Notes: generated from the letters alone by a model not told the origin. A stretch of DNA of 11,633 nt from CAZUGA01 sp964626505 (GCA_964626505.1 CAZVFR010000099.1:1-11633); one strand, 5' to 3'. Counted from the stretch's first letter, positions 1 through 6,995 are shown. A program made the numbers and translations.

Positions 1-451
1 TAAACTGAGTTATTTCCATGCCGTTTAACCAAACCTCCCAGCCCAGGCCCCAGGCGCCAAGAGTTGGAGATTCCCAGTTGTCTTCCACAAAACGGACATC
101 GTGTTCGCATAGATCCAGACCTAGACAGCACAGCGAATCCAGGTATAAATTCTGGATATCGTTTGGCGAAGGTTTCAGCAGAACCTGAAATTGATAATAA
201 TGTTGTAGACGATTCGGGTTTTCTCCGTAACGTCCGTCCGTAGGTCTACGTGAGGGTTGTACGTAGGCGGTGCGCCAGGGTTCTGGCCCTATTGCGCGTA
301 GAAAGGTAGCCGGATGAAAAGTGCCGGCGCCGACTTCCAGATCTAGGGGTTGTAACAGCACGCAGCCCTTCGCGGACCAATATTCTTGCAGGGCTTGGAT
401 GAGTCCCTGGAAAGTGGAAACATCATGTTTGGTCTGAATGGAATTTGCCAC
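1..451 (-). CDS. glyQ: Glycyl-tRNA synthetase alpha subunit, N-terminal half (partial)
   Basis: This is the alpha subunit of the bacterial alpha2beta2 glycyl-tRNA synthetase, which charges tRNA-Gly in the cytoplasm. About 150 codons are present of a protein that is usually about 300 residues; the gene runs off the left edge. The reading frame gives hallmark GlyQ blocks: TFQGLIQALQEYW near the start, QPLDLEVGAGTFHPATFLRA, GPEPWRTAYVQPSRRPTDG, RYGENPNRLQHYYQFQV and DNWESPTLGAWGLGWEVW. The frame opens at a GTG (449-451) preceded on this strand by AAGGGG about 3 bases upstream. No in-frame ATG lies near the conserved start of the protein, so GTG is the best choice. glyS would be expected beyond the left edge. 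The gene diverges from the PP-loop gene to its right across an 82-base gap. Confidence 0.97.
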   Translation of the reverse strand, partial: MANSIQTKHDVSTFQGLIQALQEYWSAKGCVLLQPLDLEVGAGTFHPATFLRAIGPEPWRTAYVQPSRRPTDGRYGENPNRLQHYYQFQVLLKPSPNDIQNLYLDSLCCLGLDLCEHDVRFVEDNWESPTLGAWGLGWEVWLNGMEITQF

Positions 452-487
452 GAGCCCCTTTTTGCAATTCGAGAGTAAAAACACACA

Positions 488-502
488 ATTATATCTTATA
501 AT
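488..502. promoter_or_regulatory. Possible divergent -10 elements between glyQ and the PP-loop gene
   Basis: The 82-base gap holds a perfect TATAAT on the plus strand (497-502) and another on the minus strand (493 down to 488), in an AT-rich stretch. Their positions suit transcription of the PP-loop gene to the right and glyQ to the left. I see no convincing -35 hexamer at 16-18 bases from either one, and AT-rich DNA gives such matches easily. The assignment rests on position and on the -10 match only. Confidence 0.35.
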
Positions 503-533
503 AAACCGATTCATAGCTTCTGGATCACTAATC

Positions 534-1574
534 ATGCAGCATAAACGTAAAGCGGTCGCGTTGATTTCGGGTGGACTGGATTCCATGTTGGCCGCCAAGG
601 TGGTGTTGGATCAAGGGGTACATGTAGAAGGAATAAATTTCTTCACGGGCTTCTGCGTGGAAGGGCATACTCACGCGATTCGAAAAAAAGACAAGTCCAA
701 ACTCAAACGCAATAATGCATTGTGGGTTGCGGAGCAGCTTGGCATAAAGCTGCATATCATCGATATTATCGAGGAGTACAAGGATGTTGTGATTAATCCT
801 AAGCATGGCTACGGGGCGCACTTGAACCCCTGCCTGGACTGCAAAATATTTATGGTGGGCAAGGCGCGGCAGTGGATCAACGAGAATGGCTTCGATTTCG
901 TAATCACGGGTGAAGTGATCGGGCAACGTCCAATGTCGCAGCGCAAGGAGACGATGCCGATCGTGGCACGGGAATCCGGTGCCGACGAATTGTTGCTGCG
1001 ACCGTTATGCGCGAAATATTTGCCGCCTACGCTACCTGAACGCGAGGGTTGGGTGGATCGTGAGTTGCTCCACGATTTCAGCGGTCGTGGCAGAAAGCCC
1101 CAAATCGCGCTGGCCAAAAACTTCGCAATCGAGGACTACGCCCAACCGGCTGGAGGGTGTTGTTTTCTAACTGACAAGAACTATGCGGAAAAGCTGCGCG
1201 ATTTATGGGCTACGCAGGGAGACAAACACTATGAGTTGGACGATATTATGTTGCTCAAAGTCGGTAGGCATTTACGTCCGCGGCCAAATTTTAAAATGAT
1301 TATCGCGCGCGAAGAAGGCGAGGGGAAATTTTTGCAGGGTTATAAAAAATCGTTTACGCACATGCAGACGACGAGCCACAACGGTCCGTTGGTATTGATC
1401 GACGGTCAGCCGAGCCGCGATGATTTGGCACTGGCCGCGCGCATAACGGCTCGATACAGCCAGGGGCGCGAAGCCAACAATGTGGATGTGTCGGTGATTC
1501 ATGATGGCCGCGAAGAGAAATTTTCAATACAGCCGTTAGCGGCCCATGAAATTCCCAGTGACTGGCATATATAA
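534..1574 (+). CDS. PP-loop ATPase with MnmA-like cysteines, probable thiolation enzyme
   Basis: A 346-residue protein of the PP-loop (N-type ATP pyrophosphatase) superfamily, in the broad group that includes the tRNA 2-thiouridylase MnmA. The ATP-binding loop SGGLDS is at residues 12-17. A block NPCLDCKIFM (cysteines 100 and 103) and a block GGCCFLTD (cysteines 209-210) sit where MnmA has its two catalytic cysteines, the ones that form and transfer a persulfide to an adenylated target. The roughly 130 C-terminal residues (GRHLRPRPNFKMIIAR onward) do not look like the MnmA tail. I chose ATG 534 because the PP-loop begins a few residues later. The longer version from ATG 438 would overlap glyQ and add an unrelated segment. 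The ribosome site is weak. A TusA-like carrier follows after 58 bases, which supports a sulfur-transfer role. The target (tRNA or other) is unknown, so I give no gene symbol. Confidence 0.88.
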   Translation: MQHKRKAVALISGGLDSMLAAKVVLDQGVHVEGINFFTGFCVEGHTHAIRKKDKSKLKRNNALWVAEQLGIKLHIIDIIEEYKDVVINPKHGYGAHLNPCLDCKIFMVGKARQWINENGFDFVITGEVIGQRPMSQRKETMPIVARESGADELLLRPLCAKYLPPTLPEREGWVDRELLHDFSGRGRKPQIALAKNFAIEDYAQPAGGCCFLTDKNYAEKLRDLWATQGDKHYELDDIMLLKVGRHLRPRPNFKMIIAREEGEGKFLQGYKKSFTHMQTTSHNGPLVLIDGQPSRDDLALAARITARYSQGREANNVDVSVIHDGREEKFSIQPLAAHEIPSDWHI

Positions 1575-1632
1575 AATATGACGAGTAACTGCTCAACGAG
1601 CCTTAAAATGCCCGTGGCTTAGTAGAGTTACT

Positions 1633-1884
1633 ATGACAATAGAATATTTGGATGCACGCCGGCTGCTATGCCCGTTACCGGTAATAAGGGTGCAGGATCG
1701 GGTTAAAAACTTACAAGCCGGTGATAGGCTTAAGGTGGTTTGCACGGATCCCGGTGTAATGAGCGATATTCCGGCTTGGTGCCGCATCAATGGGCACCAA
1801 GTGACCCATGCGGAAGATTGCGACGGCGAATATTGTATTACGCTGGAGGTTGGCTGCGGCTTAGACTCTGATCTATCGCTATAA
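1633..1884 (+). CDS. TusA-family sulfur carrier protein
   Basis: An 83-residue protein of the TusA/SirA/YeeD family, close to the 81 residues of E. coli TusA. The diagnostic motif LLCPLPVIRVQ is near the N terminus, with Cys13 in CPxP as the expected persulfide-carrying residue. It is followed by the usual helix, GDRLKVVCTDPGVMSDIPAWC and a final beta strand. Proteins of this family accept sulfur from a cysteine desulfurase or rhodanese and pass it on. E. coli TusA feeds MnmA through TusBCD and TusE. Here the carrier lies 58 bases after an MnmA-like PP-loop enzyme on the same strand, so direct delivery to that enzyme is a reasonable inference. Three further cysteines (Cys37, Cys47 and one near the C terminus) are present. 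No clear Shine-Dalgarno sequence is visible. I withhold the symbol tusA because several paralogous carriers exist. Confidence 0.9.
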   Translation: MTIEYLDARRLLCPLPVIRVQDRVKNLQAGDRLKVVCTDPGVMSDIPAWCRINGHQVTHAEDCDGEYCITLEVGCGLDSDLSL

Positions 1885-1993
1885 ATGAGACGGTTGAATT
1901 TGTTATTTTGCTGTCAAATATCGTTGTTGGTTGTGATTTACAAGCGATTGTATTACCGCAAAAACGCCCACATGCAAAATTGGATTTTGTCTC

Positions 1994-2023
1994 AGGCCCC
2001 CGGGTGTACTAAACTGGGCCTTC
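1994..2023 (+). terminator. Possible weak terminator after the TusA-like gene
   Basis: The arms AGGCCC (1994-1999) and GGGCCT (2016-2021) pair perfectly around a 16-base loop, followed by only a short T-poor tail (TCTTGC). The position, between the sulfur genes and the glnA control region, suits a terminator. The tail is weak, so it may be only a chance hairpin. Confidence 0.3.
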
Positions 2024-2046
2024 TTGCGAGCTTGACCAAGCAAAGC

Positions 2047-2061
2047 GCACAATAATAGTGC
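2047..2061. promoter_or_regulatory. NtrC-type binding site 1 upstream of glnA
   Basis: GCAC, seven AT-only bases, then GTGC: the core of the known NtrC site (GCAC-N7-GTGC, often TGCACC-N5-GGTGCA). It is centred at 2054, about 115 bases upstream of the start point predicted from the sigma-54 promoter. That is within the range of the upstream enhancers of enteric glnA. Confidence 0.75.
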
Positions 2062-2064
2062 AAA

Positions 2065-2081
2065 TGTACCATGTAGGTGCA
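2065..2081. promoter_or_regulatory. NtrC-type binding site 2 upstream of glnA
   Basis: TGTACC-N5-GGTGCA differs from the symmetric NtrC consensus TGCACC-N5-GGTGCA at one base of the left arm. Its centre (2073) is 19 bases from site 1, about two helical turns, and about 96 bases upstream of the predicted start point. Two adjacent sites on one face of the helix would allow cooperative binding and oligomer formation by phosphorylated NtrC. Confidence 0.75.
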
Positions 2082-2142
2082 CATTAATGACGTGAAGTGA
2101 TCTGTATTGCCGAGTTATTCGGTGTGATTGCCGGGATTAGTT

Positions 2143-2157
2143 TGGTATACATATTGC
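2143..2157 (+). promoter_or_regulatory. Sigma-54 promoter of glnA
   Basis: TGGTATACATATTGC fits the -24/-12 consensus TGGCACG-N4-TTGC. GG (2144-2145) and GC (2156-2157) are separated by exactly 10 bases, and a T-run follows the -12 element. The predicted start point is about 2169, giving a leader of about 26 bases that carries the strong ribosome site GGAGGAGG (2182-2189). With the two NtrC-type sites upstream, this is the normal architecture of a nitrogen-regulated glnA. Confidence 0.85.
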
Positions 2158-2194
2158 TTTTTTCAAAAATTACAACAAAACGGAGGAGGCTTGA

Positions 2195-3604
2195 ATGTCA
2201 CCAGAAAATGTTCTCTCTTTAATTAAAGAGAAAGATGTAAAGTTCGTGGATTATCGTTTTTCCGATACGCGCGGGAAAGAACAGCATGTAACAGTCCCTG
2301 CGCATACTATAAACGAGGCGCTGTTTGAAAACGGTAAAATGTTCGATGGTTCGTCTATCGCGGGATGGAAGGGTATCAATGAGTCGGACATGATTTTAAT
2401 GCCTGATGCATCCAGCGCGGTACTCGACCCATTCTATGACGATACCACATTGATTCTGCGGTGTGACATTGTAGAGCCGACCACTATGCAGGGTTATGAA
2501 CGTGACCCACGGTCAATTGCAAAGCGTGCCGAAGCGTACATGGGTTCCACGGGTATTGCCGACACAGCGTATTTCGGTCCGGAAAACGAATTTTTCATAT
2601 TCGATGACGTCCGTTGGGCGTCCGACATGAAGGGTGCATCTTATCAGATCGATTCGGAGGAGGCCGGTTGGAATTCAGACAGGGTTTATGAAGACGGTAA
2701 TATTGGCCACCGTCCTGGCGTTAAAGGTGGATATTTTCCTGTTCCTCCGGTCGATTCATTTCAGGACATGCGTTCCGCAATGTGCCTGACTCTGGAAGAA
2801 ATGGGCTTGGAAACCGAAGTTCATCACCATGAAGTGGCTACTGCGGGACAGGCCGAAATTGGTGTTTTATATAACACCCTGGTGCGCAAAGCTGATGAAG
2901 TATTGATTTTGAAATATGTTGTCGCCAATGTGGCTCACGCATTCGGTAAGACCGCAACCTTTATGCCCAAGCCGCTGGTCGGTGATAACGGTAATGGCAT
3001 GCACGTGCACCAATCGATTTTCAAGGATGGCAATAACCTGTTTAGTGGTGATTTGTACGGCGGCTTGTCCGAAACTGCATTGCACTATATCGGTGGTATT
3101 ATCAAGCATGCGCGCTCGATCAACGCATTCGCAAATGCATCCACCAACAGCTACAAACGTTTGGTGCCAGGATTCGAAGCACCTACAATGCTGGCTTACT
3201 CGGCTAGAAACAGATCTGCGTCAATCCGTATTCCGTTTGATTCCAATCCTAAAGCGCGGCGTGTCGAAGTACGCTTCCCGGATTCAACCGCGAATCCCTA
3301 CTTGGCGTTTGCGGCCATGTTGATGGCTGGTCTGGACGGAATTCAAAATAAAACCAATCCGGGCGACGCGATGGATAAAGATCTTTATGATTTGCCACCT
3401 GAAGAAGAGAAAAATATTCCTCAGGTTTGCTTTTCGTTTGATCAGGCACTGGAAGCCTTGGATGCTGACCGTGAATACCTGACAGCGGGTGGTGTATTTA
3501 CCGACGATGCGATCGATGCGTACATCGGTCTCAAGATGGAAGAGGTGACTCGTCTGCGTATGAGCACTCACCCGATTGAGTTCGATATGTATTATAGTCT
3601 GTAG
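2195..3604 (+). CDS. glnA: Glutamine synthetase, type I (GSI-beta)
   Basis: Makes glutamine from glutamate, ammonia and ATP; in this family it is a cytoplasmic dodecamer and the main entry point of ammonium at low supply. The protein is 469 residues, the usual GSI length. Visible motifs are MFDGSSIAGW (about 49-58, with the DGSS latch aspartate at 51), the metal and glutamate block GPENEFF, NGNGMHVHQS, and the ATP block NRSASIRIP. The adenylylation loop is DLYDLPPEE with Tyr398, the equivalent of E. coli Tyr397 counted without Met. Activity is therefore probably controlled by GlnE adenylylation and PII. The start ATG 2195 has an excellent ribosome site, GGAGGAGG, 5 bases upstream. Transcription is predicted from the sigma-54 promoter at 2143-2157 and ends at the terminator at 3679-3703, so glnA is probably its own unit, separate from ntrBC. 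Confidence 0.99.
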   Translation: MSPENVLSLIKEKDVKFVDYRFSDTRGKEQHVTVPAHTINEALFENGKMFDGSSIAGWKGINESDMILMPDASSAVLDPFYDDTTLILRCDIVEPTTMQGYERDPRSIAKRAEAYMGSTGIADTAYFGPENEFFIFDDVRWASDMKGASYQIDSEEAGWNSDRVYEDGNIGHRPGVKGGYFPVPPVDSFQDMRSAMCLTLEEMGLETEVHHHEVATAGQAEIGVLYNTLVRKADEVLILKYVVANVAHAFGKTATFMPKPLVGDNGNGMHVHQSIFKDGNNLFSGDLYGGLSETALHYIGGIIKHARSINAFANASTNSYKRLVPGFEAPTMLAYSARNRSASIRIPFDSNPKARRVEVRFPDSTANPYLAFAAMLMAGLDGIQNKTNPGDAMDKDLYDLPPEEEKNIPQVCFSFDQALEALDADREYLTAGGVFTDDAIDAYIGLKMEEVTRLRMSTHPIEFDMYYSL

Positions 3605-3678
3605 TTAAGATGTAATCATTCAACATTAGCGATGTGGTGATATAGACTGCCGCTGTTTGATTGCATAACTGAGTCAAG

Positions 3679-3703
3679 AAAACGCCTTTCGGGGCGTTTT
3701 TTT
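3679..3703 (+). terminator. Rho-independent terminator of glnA
   Basis: The arms AAAACGCC (3679-3686) and GGCGTTTT (3693-3700) pair perfectly around a 6-base loop TTTCGG and lead into a run of seven T. It lies 75 bases after the glnA stop and separates glnA from the ntrB control region. Confidence 0.92.
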
Positions 3704-3745
3704 ATGCTACGGGTTAGTATGGGGAAGTGCTGCTGGAATCGGGTT

Positions 3746-3760
3746 GCACTATAATGGTGC
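3746..3760. promoter_or_regulatory. NtrC-type site containing a TATAAT, upstream of ntrB
   Basis: GCAC-N7-GTGC again, here GCACTATAATGGTGC, close to enteric NtrC sites. The spacer carries a perfect TATAAT (3750-3755), so bound NtrC would cover a possible -10 element of a sigma-70 promoter reading towards ntrB. In enterics a comparable overlap lets NtrC repress glnLp. No good -35 hexamer is visible 17 bases upstream. The site is also about 184 bases upstream of the start point predicted for the sigma-54-like promoter at 3911-3925, and could act as its enhancer. Confidence 0.7.
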
Positions 3761-3885
3761 GTAAGCCTTTGCGTGCTGCCCAGTTTTTGAATCAGATTGG
3801 GTTGATCGGCGTCACTATTGAAAGCGTTACTTGTTGAGCAGCAACGCTAAGCCGCTAAAAATCCAGAGGTGTTGGTGAGCGAATA

Positions 3886-3933
3886 ATGGATCTGCGCGAA
3901 TTGGTGATTTTGGCCTGCATATTGCTATTTTGA
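3886..3933 (+). CDS. Possible 15-residue leader peptide ahead of ntrB
   Basis: A 15-codon frame, ATG 3886 to TGA 3931-3933, encoding a short hydrophobic peptide that ends ILACILLF. It has a plausible ribosome site, GGTGAG, about 8 bases upstream. Its stop lies four bases before the ntrB ATG, which itself has no obvious ribosome site. Ribosomes finishing this frame could restart on ntrB (translational coupling) when the transcript begins upstream. The same stretch contains the sigma-54-like promoter, so the frame may also be accidental. Nothing in the peptide indicates a function. Confidence 0.25.
   Translation: MDLRELVILACILLF
3911..3925 (+). promoter_or_regulatory. Sigma-54-like promoter at the ntrB start codon
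   Basis: TGGCCTGCATATTGC fits the -24/-12 consensus, with GG (3912-3913) and GC (3924-3925) exactly 10 bases apart. It shares CATATTGCT with the glnA promoter; over 20 bases the two differ at four positions. The predicted start point is about 3937, one base before the ntrB ATG, so a transcript from here would be leaderless or nearly so. That is unusual and lowers confidence. The match quality and the upstream NtrC-type site keep it credible. Confidence 0.5.
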
Positions 3934-3937
3934 GTCT

Positions 3938-5008
3938 ATGGATACTGATCGGAAGTACTCGGATTGTTGTCTGATACTTGAAAATCTAGCCGATGTAGTG
4001 CTTTTTTTCGATGCAAGTCTTCATTTGAATTATATAAATCACGCGGGCGAAATGTTGCTGACCGGGAGTGCGCGACATTTTATCGGCGCACACATTAGCG
4101 AGATACTGAAATGCCGCGACAGTTCGATTCAAGACGAATTGAGGCATGCGATGAAAACCGGGGTGGCAATGGCTCAAAAGGATATGGTAATCGAACAAAT
4201 CGATGGCGTTATTACCGTGAACTTTTTTGCTACACCGCTTTTTGATGCAGGAGAGCCTACGTCCGTTTTGGTTGAAATGCAGCGGGTCGACCGACAGTTG
4301 AAAATATCACGCGAAGAACAGTTATTAACCCAGCAAAATGCGTCGCGCATGTTATTGCGGGGATTGGCGCACGAAATCAAAAATCCCTTGGGTGGGCTGC
4401 GTGGGGCGGCACAACTGTTGGATCAGGAGTTACCTACCGAGCTTAGAGAATATACGCGCATTATCATCGACGAATCGGATCGCCTACAGTCGCTAATGGA
4501 TCGAATGTTGGGCCCCAACAAACTTCCTCAAAAAGCCCCTCTGAATATTCACAAAGTTCTAGAGCGGGTCCGGCAATTGGTTAGTGTGGAAACACCGGAG
4601 CAGGTCACTGTTGTGTGCGATTACGATCCAAGTATTCCTGAATTGGTTGGTGACCACGATCAGTTGATACAAGCCATACTGAATATTGTTCGAAATGCCG
4701 CGCAGGCGGTCGGGGACCGCGGCCAAATCACGTTGAGTACGCGGGTTCACCGACAGGTCACAATAAGTAATCAACGCAATAAGCTCGCTGTGAGGATAGA
4801 TGTGATAGATACCGGACCAGGAATTGATCCTGAAATATTGGAACAGATTTTTTACCCGATGGTTACCGGTCGAGCGGAAGGGACTGGTTTAGGATTGACC
4901 ATTGCTCAATCTTTGATTAATCAGCATGGAGGAATGATCGAGTGTGCCAGTGTACCGGGACATACTGTATTTTCGATAGTTTTGCCGTTGGAGGGAGGGC
5001 GTGAATAA
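3938..5008 (+). CDS. ntrB: Nitrogen regulation sensor histidine kinase/phosphatase NtrB
   Basis: A cytoplasmic, non-membrane histidine kinase of 356 residues (E. coli NtrB has 349). It phosphorylates NtrC when nitrogen is scarce and dephosphorylates it when PII (GlnB) is bound. The order is an N-terminal PAS-like domain (about 10-115), then the dimerisation and phosphoacceptor helix with GLAHEIKNPLGGLRGAAQLL (His145), then the catalytic domain with the N box ILNIVRNAAQA (Asn249 and Asn253), the G1 box DTGPGI (291-296), YPMVTGR and the G2 box GTGLGL (315-320). The start ATG 3938 keeps the first PAS helix. An in-frame TGA at 3905-3907, with no other start codon in between, excludes a longer protein. 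No clear ribosome site precedes it. The end overlaps ntrC by 8 bases, so the pair is one operon and probably translationally coupled. Confidence 0.98.
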   Translation: MDTDRKYSDCCLILENLADVVLFFDASLHLNYINHAGEMLLTGSARHFIGAHISEILKCRDSSIQDELRHAMKTGVAMAQKDMVIEQIDGVITVNFFATPLFDAGEPTSVLVEMQRVDRQLKISREEQLLTQQNASRMLLRGLAHEIKNPLGGLRGAAQLLDQELPTELREYTRIIIDESDRLQSLMDRMLGPNKLPQKAPLNIHKVLERVRQLVSVETPEQVTVVCDYDPSIPELVGDHDQLIQAILNIVRNAAQAVGDRGQITLSTRVHRQVTISNQRNKLAVRIDVIDTGPGIDPEILEQIFYPMVTGRAEGTGLGLTIAQSLINQHGGMIECASVPGHTVFSIVLPLEGGRE

Positions 5009-6425
5009 CTCTTGTCGCGTTTGGTTGGTCGACGATGATAAATCAATCCGTTGGGTTTTGGACAAAGCCTTGCGGAAAGCGGGAATTCGCGTGCGCAGTT
5101 TCGCGAGCGCGGTTGAATTTCTGAGAGCCTTGGAACTGGATGTTCCCGACGTCGTATTGTCCGATATTCGAATGCCGGGTATGGATGGTTTGGAGCTGCT
5201 GGATCGATTGAATGAACAGTTTCCCGATCTGCCCGTTATTATCATGACGGCACATTCGGATTTGGAAAGTGCGGTTTCAGCGTTTCACGGCGGCGCTTTT
5301 GAATATCTGCCAAAACCCTTCGATTTGAATGATGCGGTTGACTTGGTCACACGGGCATGCAGCCAGGTGCGGCGGGTATCCGAAAAATCTGAAAATAGAT
5401 CCGAGGAGTTGGATTCGTCGCCTGAAATAATTGGAGCGGCTCCAGCCATGCAGGAAGTCTTTCGTGCCATAGGACGTCTTGCGAGATCGCATATTACAGT
5501 TTTGATAAACGGAGAATCTGGCACTGGGAAAGAACTGGTTGCTAAAGCGTTGCATCGCCATAGCCCGAGAGCCGAACGCCCGTTTATCGCGTTGAATATG
5601 GCTGCCATCCCCAAGGATTTGTTGGAGTCCGAATTGTTTGGGCACGAAAAAGGCGCATTTACGGGTGCGCAAAGCCGAAGGGTAGGGCGCTTCGAGCAAG
5701 CCGACGGTGGCACCTTGTTTTTGGATGAAATCGGCGACATGCCGGCGGAATTGCAGACACGCTTGTTACGTGTATTGGCCGACGGAGCGTTTTATCCGGT
5801 TGGCGGCCATATGCCCCTGACCGTCGATGTTAGGATCATCGCGGCAACGCACCAAAATCTAGAGAAGTTGGTGGACAAAGGCCGCTTTAGGGAAGACTTG
5901 TTTCACCGACTGAATGTGATTCGTGTACATATCCCGTCGCTGCGCGATCGCCGCAAAGACATACCCCTATTATTGAAACATTTTATGACCCAGGCCAGCC
6001 AGGAGCTGAAGGTTGAAGTCAAAACCTTGTTGCCCGAGGTAAGCGAATATTTGTGCAAACTCGATTGGCCCGGCAATGTACGCCAGCTCGAGAATACCTG
6101 CCGGTGGTTGGCGGTAATGGCGTCGGGAAAGGTTATTCATATTACAGATTTGCCGCCTGAGCTGTTAATCGAATCTGCCAAGGCAACCGATGCGGGTGAA
6201 AATTGGCGTAAATCGTTGCAAAATTGGATAGAAAGTAGGCTGTTAAATGGCGATTCAAGTATTGCCAAAGAGACAATTCCGTCGGTGGAAGCTATCATGA
6301 TCAAAACCGCATTGAATTATACCGGCGGTCGGCGCCAAGAAGCCGCCAAGTTGTTGGGTTACGGCCGCAACACGCTGACGCGAAAAATAAAGGAACTTCG
6401 CTTGGAGGAAATGCTGCCGGAATAG
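5001..6425 (+). CDS. ntrC: Nitrogen regulation response regulator NtrC (sigma-54 activator)
   Basis: A 474-residue bacterial enhancer-binding protein that opens sigma-54 promoters when phosphorylated by NtrB. The receiver domain (about 4-120) has acidic residues DDD at 11-13, phosphoacceptor Asp55 in VVLSDIRMPG, and Lys105 in LPKPF. The central AAA+ domain (about 140-380) has Walker A GESGTGKE (Lys177), the sigma-54 contact loop GAFTGA (218-223) and Walker B GGTLFLDEIGD (Asp242-Glu243). A Fis-type helix-turn-helix is at the C terminus (ALNYTGGRRQEAAKLLGYGRN). The GTG start at 5001 lies inside the end of ntrB, just after a strong GGAGGGAGG (4990-4998). Every element needed for phosphorylation, ATP use and DNA binding is present. 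The sites at 2047-2081 and 3746-3760 are its likely targets here. Confidence 0.98.
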   Translation: MNNSCRVWLVDDDKSIRWVLDKALRKAGIRVRSFASAVEFLRALELDVPDVVLSDIRMPGMDGLELLDRLNEQFPDLPVIIMTAHSDLESAVSAFHGGAFEYLPKPFDLNDAVDLVTRACSQVRRVSEKSENRSEELDSSPEIIGAAPAMQEVFRAIGRLARSHITVLINGESGTGKELVAKALHRHSPRAERPFIALNMAAIPKDLLESELFGHEKGAFTGAQSRRVGRFEQADGGTLFLDEIGDMPAELQTRLLRVLADGAFYPVGGHMPLTVDVRIIAATHQNLEKLVDKGRFREDLFHRLNVIRVHIPSLRDRRKDIPLLLKHFMTQASQELKVEVKTLLPEVSEYLCKLDWPGNVRQLENTCRWLAVMASGKVIHITDLPPELLIESAKATDAGENWRKSLQNWIESRLLNGDSSIAKETIPSVEAIMIKTALNYTGGRRQEAAKLLGYGRNTLTRKIKELRLEEMLPE

Positions 6426-6451
6426 GAACGTCACTTAGGCTACTGTGATTC

Positions 6452-6928
6452 ATGAACGCTCGGTTCCATATTGTTTTATTTCAACCTGAAATTCCACCCA
6501 ATACCGGCAATATTATTCGTTTGTGCGCGAACACCGATGCGCAGTTGCATTTGATTCATCCCTTCGGTTTTAATTTGGATGATAAAAAACTACGCAGGGC
6601 TGGTTTGGACTATCGGGAATTTGCGGATGTTTTGGAGTACGCTAGCTACGCGGATTATCTTGAAAAAGCCACACCTGATCGACAATTTGCGCTAACGACC
6701 AAGGCTACGCGTTGCTACGCTGACGTTGAGTTTCAAAGCGGCGATGCTTGCATATTTGGTCCCGAGACGCGGGGACTTCCTGATGACGTGCTGTCACAGT
6801 TTACCGAGCAAACTCGCATACGTGTACCCATGGTCAATGGCAGTCGGTGTCTAAATCTATCCAATAGCGCTGCTGTGGTTTTATACGAAGCTTGGCGCCA
6901 GTTAAACTTTGACGAAGCCAAGTTCTGA
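6452..6928 (+). CDS. trmL: tRNA (cytidine(34)-2'-O)-methyltransferase TrmL
   Basis: A SPOUT-class methyltransferase of 158 residues (E. coli TrmL, formerly YibK, has 157). It methylates the ribose 2'-OH of the wobble nucleotide of tRNA-Leu isoacceptors, using S-adenosylmethionine. Diagnostic blocks are FQPEIPPNTGNIIRLCANT (10-28), LHLIHPFGF, KKLRRAGLDY, FGPETRGLP (102-110), and the knot segment RVPMVNGSRCLNLSNSAAVV (124-143) followed by LYEAW. The start ATG 6452 gives exactly the family's N terminus, but no good ribosome site is visible. It begins 26 bases after the ntrC stop on the same strand with no terminator between, so it may be read through from ntrBC. A functional link to nitrogen control is not evident. 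It converges on the cupin gene. Confidence 0.97.
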   Translation: MNARFHIVLFQPEIPPNTGNIIRLCANTDAQLHLIHPFGFNLDDKKLRRAGLDYREFADVLEYASYADYLEKATPDRQFALTTKATRCYADVEFQSGDACIFGPETRGLPDDVLSQFTEQTRIRVPMVNGSRCLNLSNSAAVVLYEAWRQLNFDEAKF

Positions 6929-6995
6929 TTTTATCGCCCATAGAGTTTTAGCTGCAGATTATACGCTTGTAATTCGGTTTGGGTTTTTGTTTAGT

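Noticed and set aside
438..533. Longer version of the PP-loop protein from ATG 438
   Set aside because: It would overlap the start of glyQ on the other strand and the gap with both TATAAT motifs, and would add 32 residues not typical of PP-loop proteins, which begin just before SGGLDS.
528..1596. Several antisense frames of 76-132 residues over the PP-loop gene
   Set aside because: They are out-of-frame shadows of a gene with clear family motifs and lack plausible starts or domains. The same holds for antisense frames over glnA, ntrB and ntrC.
2032..2060. A sigma-70 promoter (TTGACC at 2032-2037) overlapping the NtrC sites, like glnAp1 of enterics
   Set aside because: The -35 is fair but no acceptable -10 lies 16-18 bases downstream, so it is not listed as a feature.
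3754..3837. 27-codon frame beginning ATGGTGCG inside the NtrC-type site
   Set aside because: It has no ribosome site, its start is part of the palindrome, and the peptide shows nothing recognisable.
3823..3848. AGCGTT/AACGCT inverted repeat before ntrB
   Set aside because: Six pairs with a 14-base loop and no T-run or known motif; within chance for this length.
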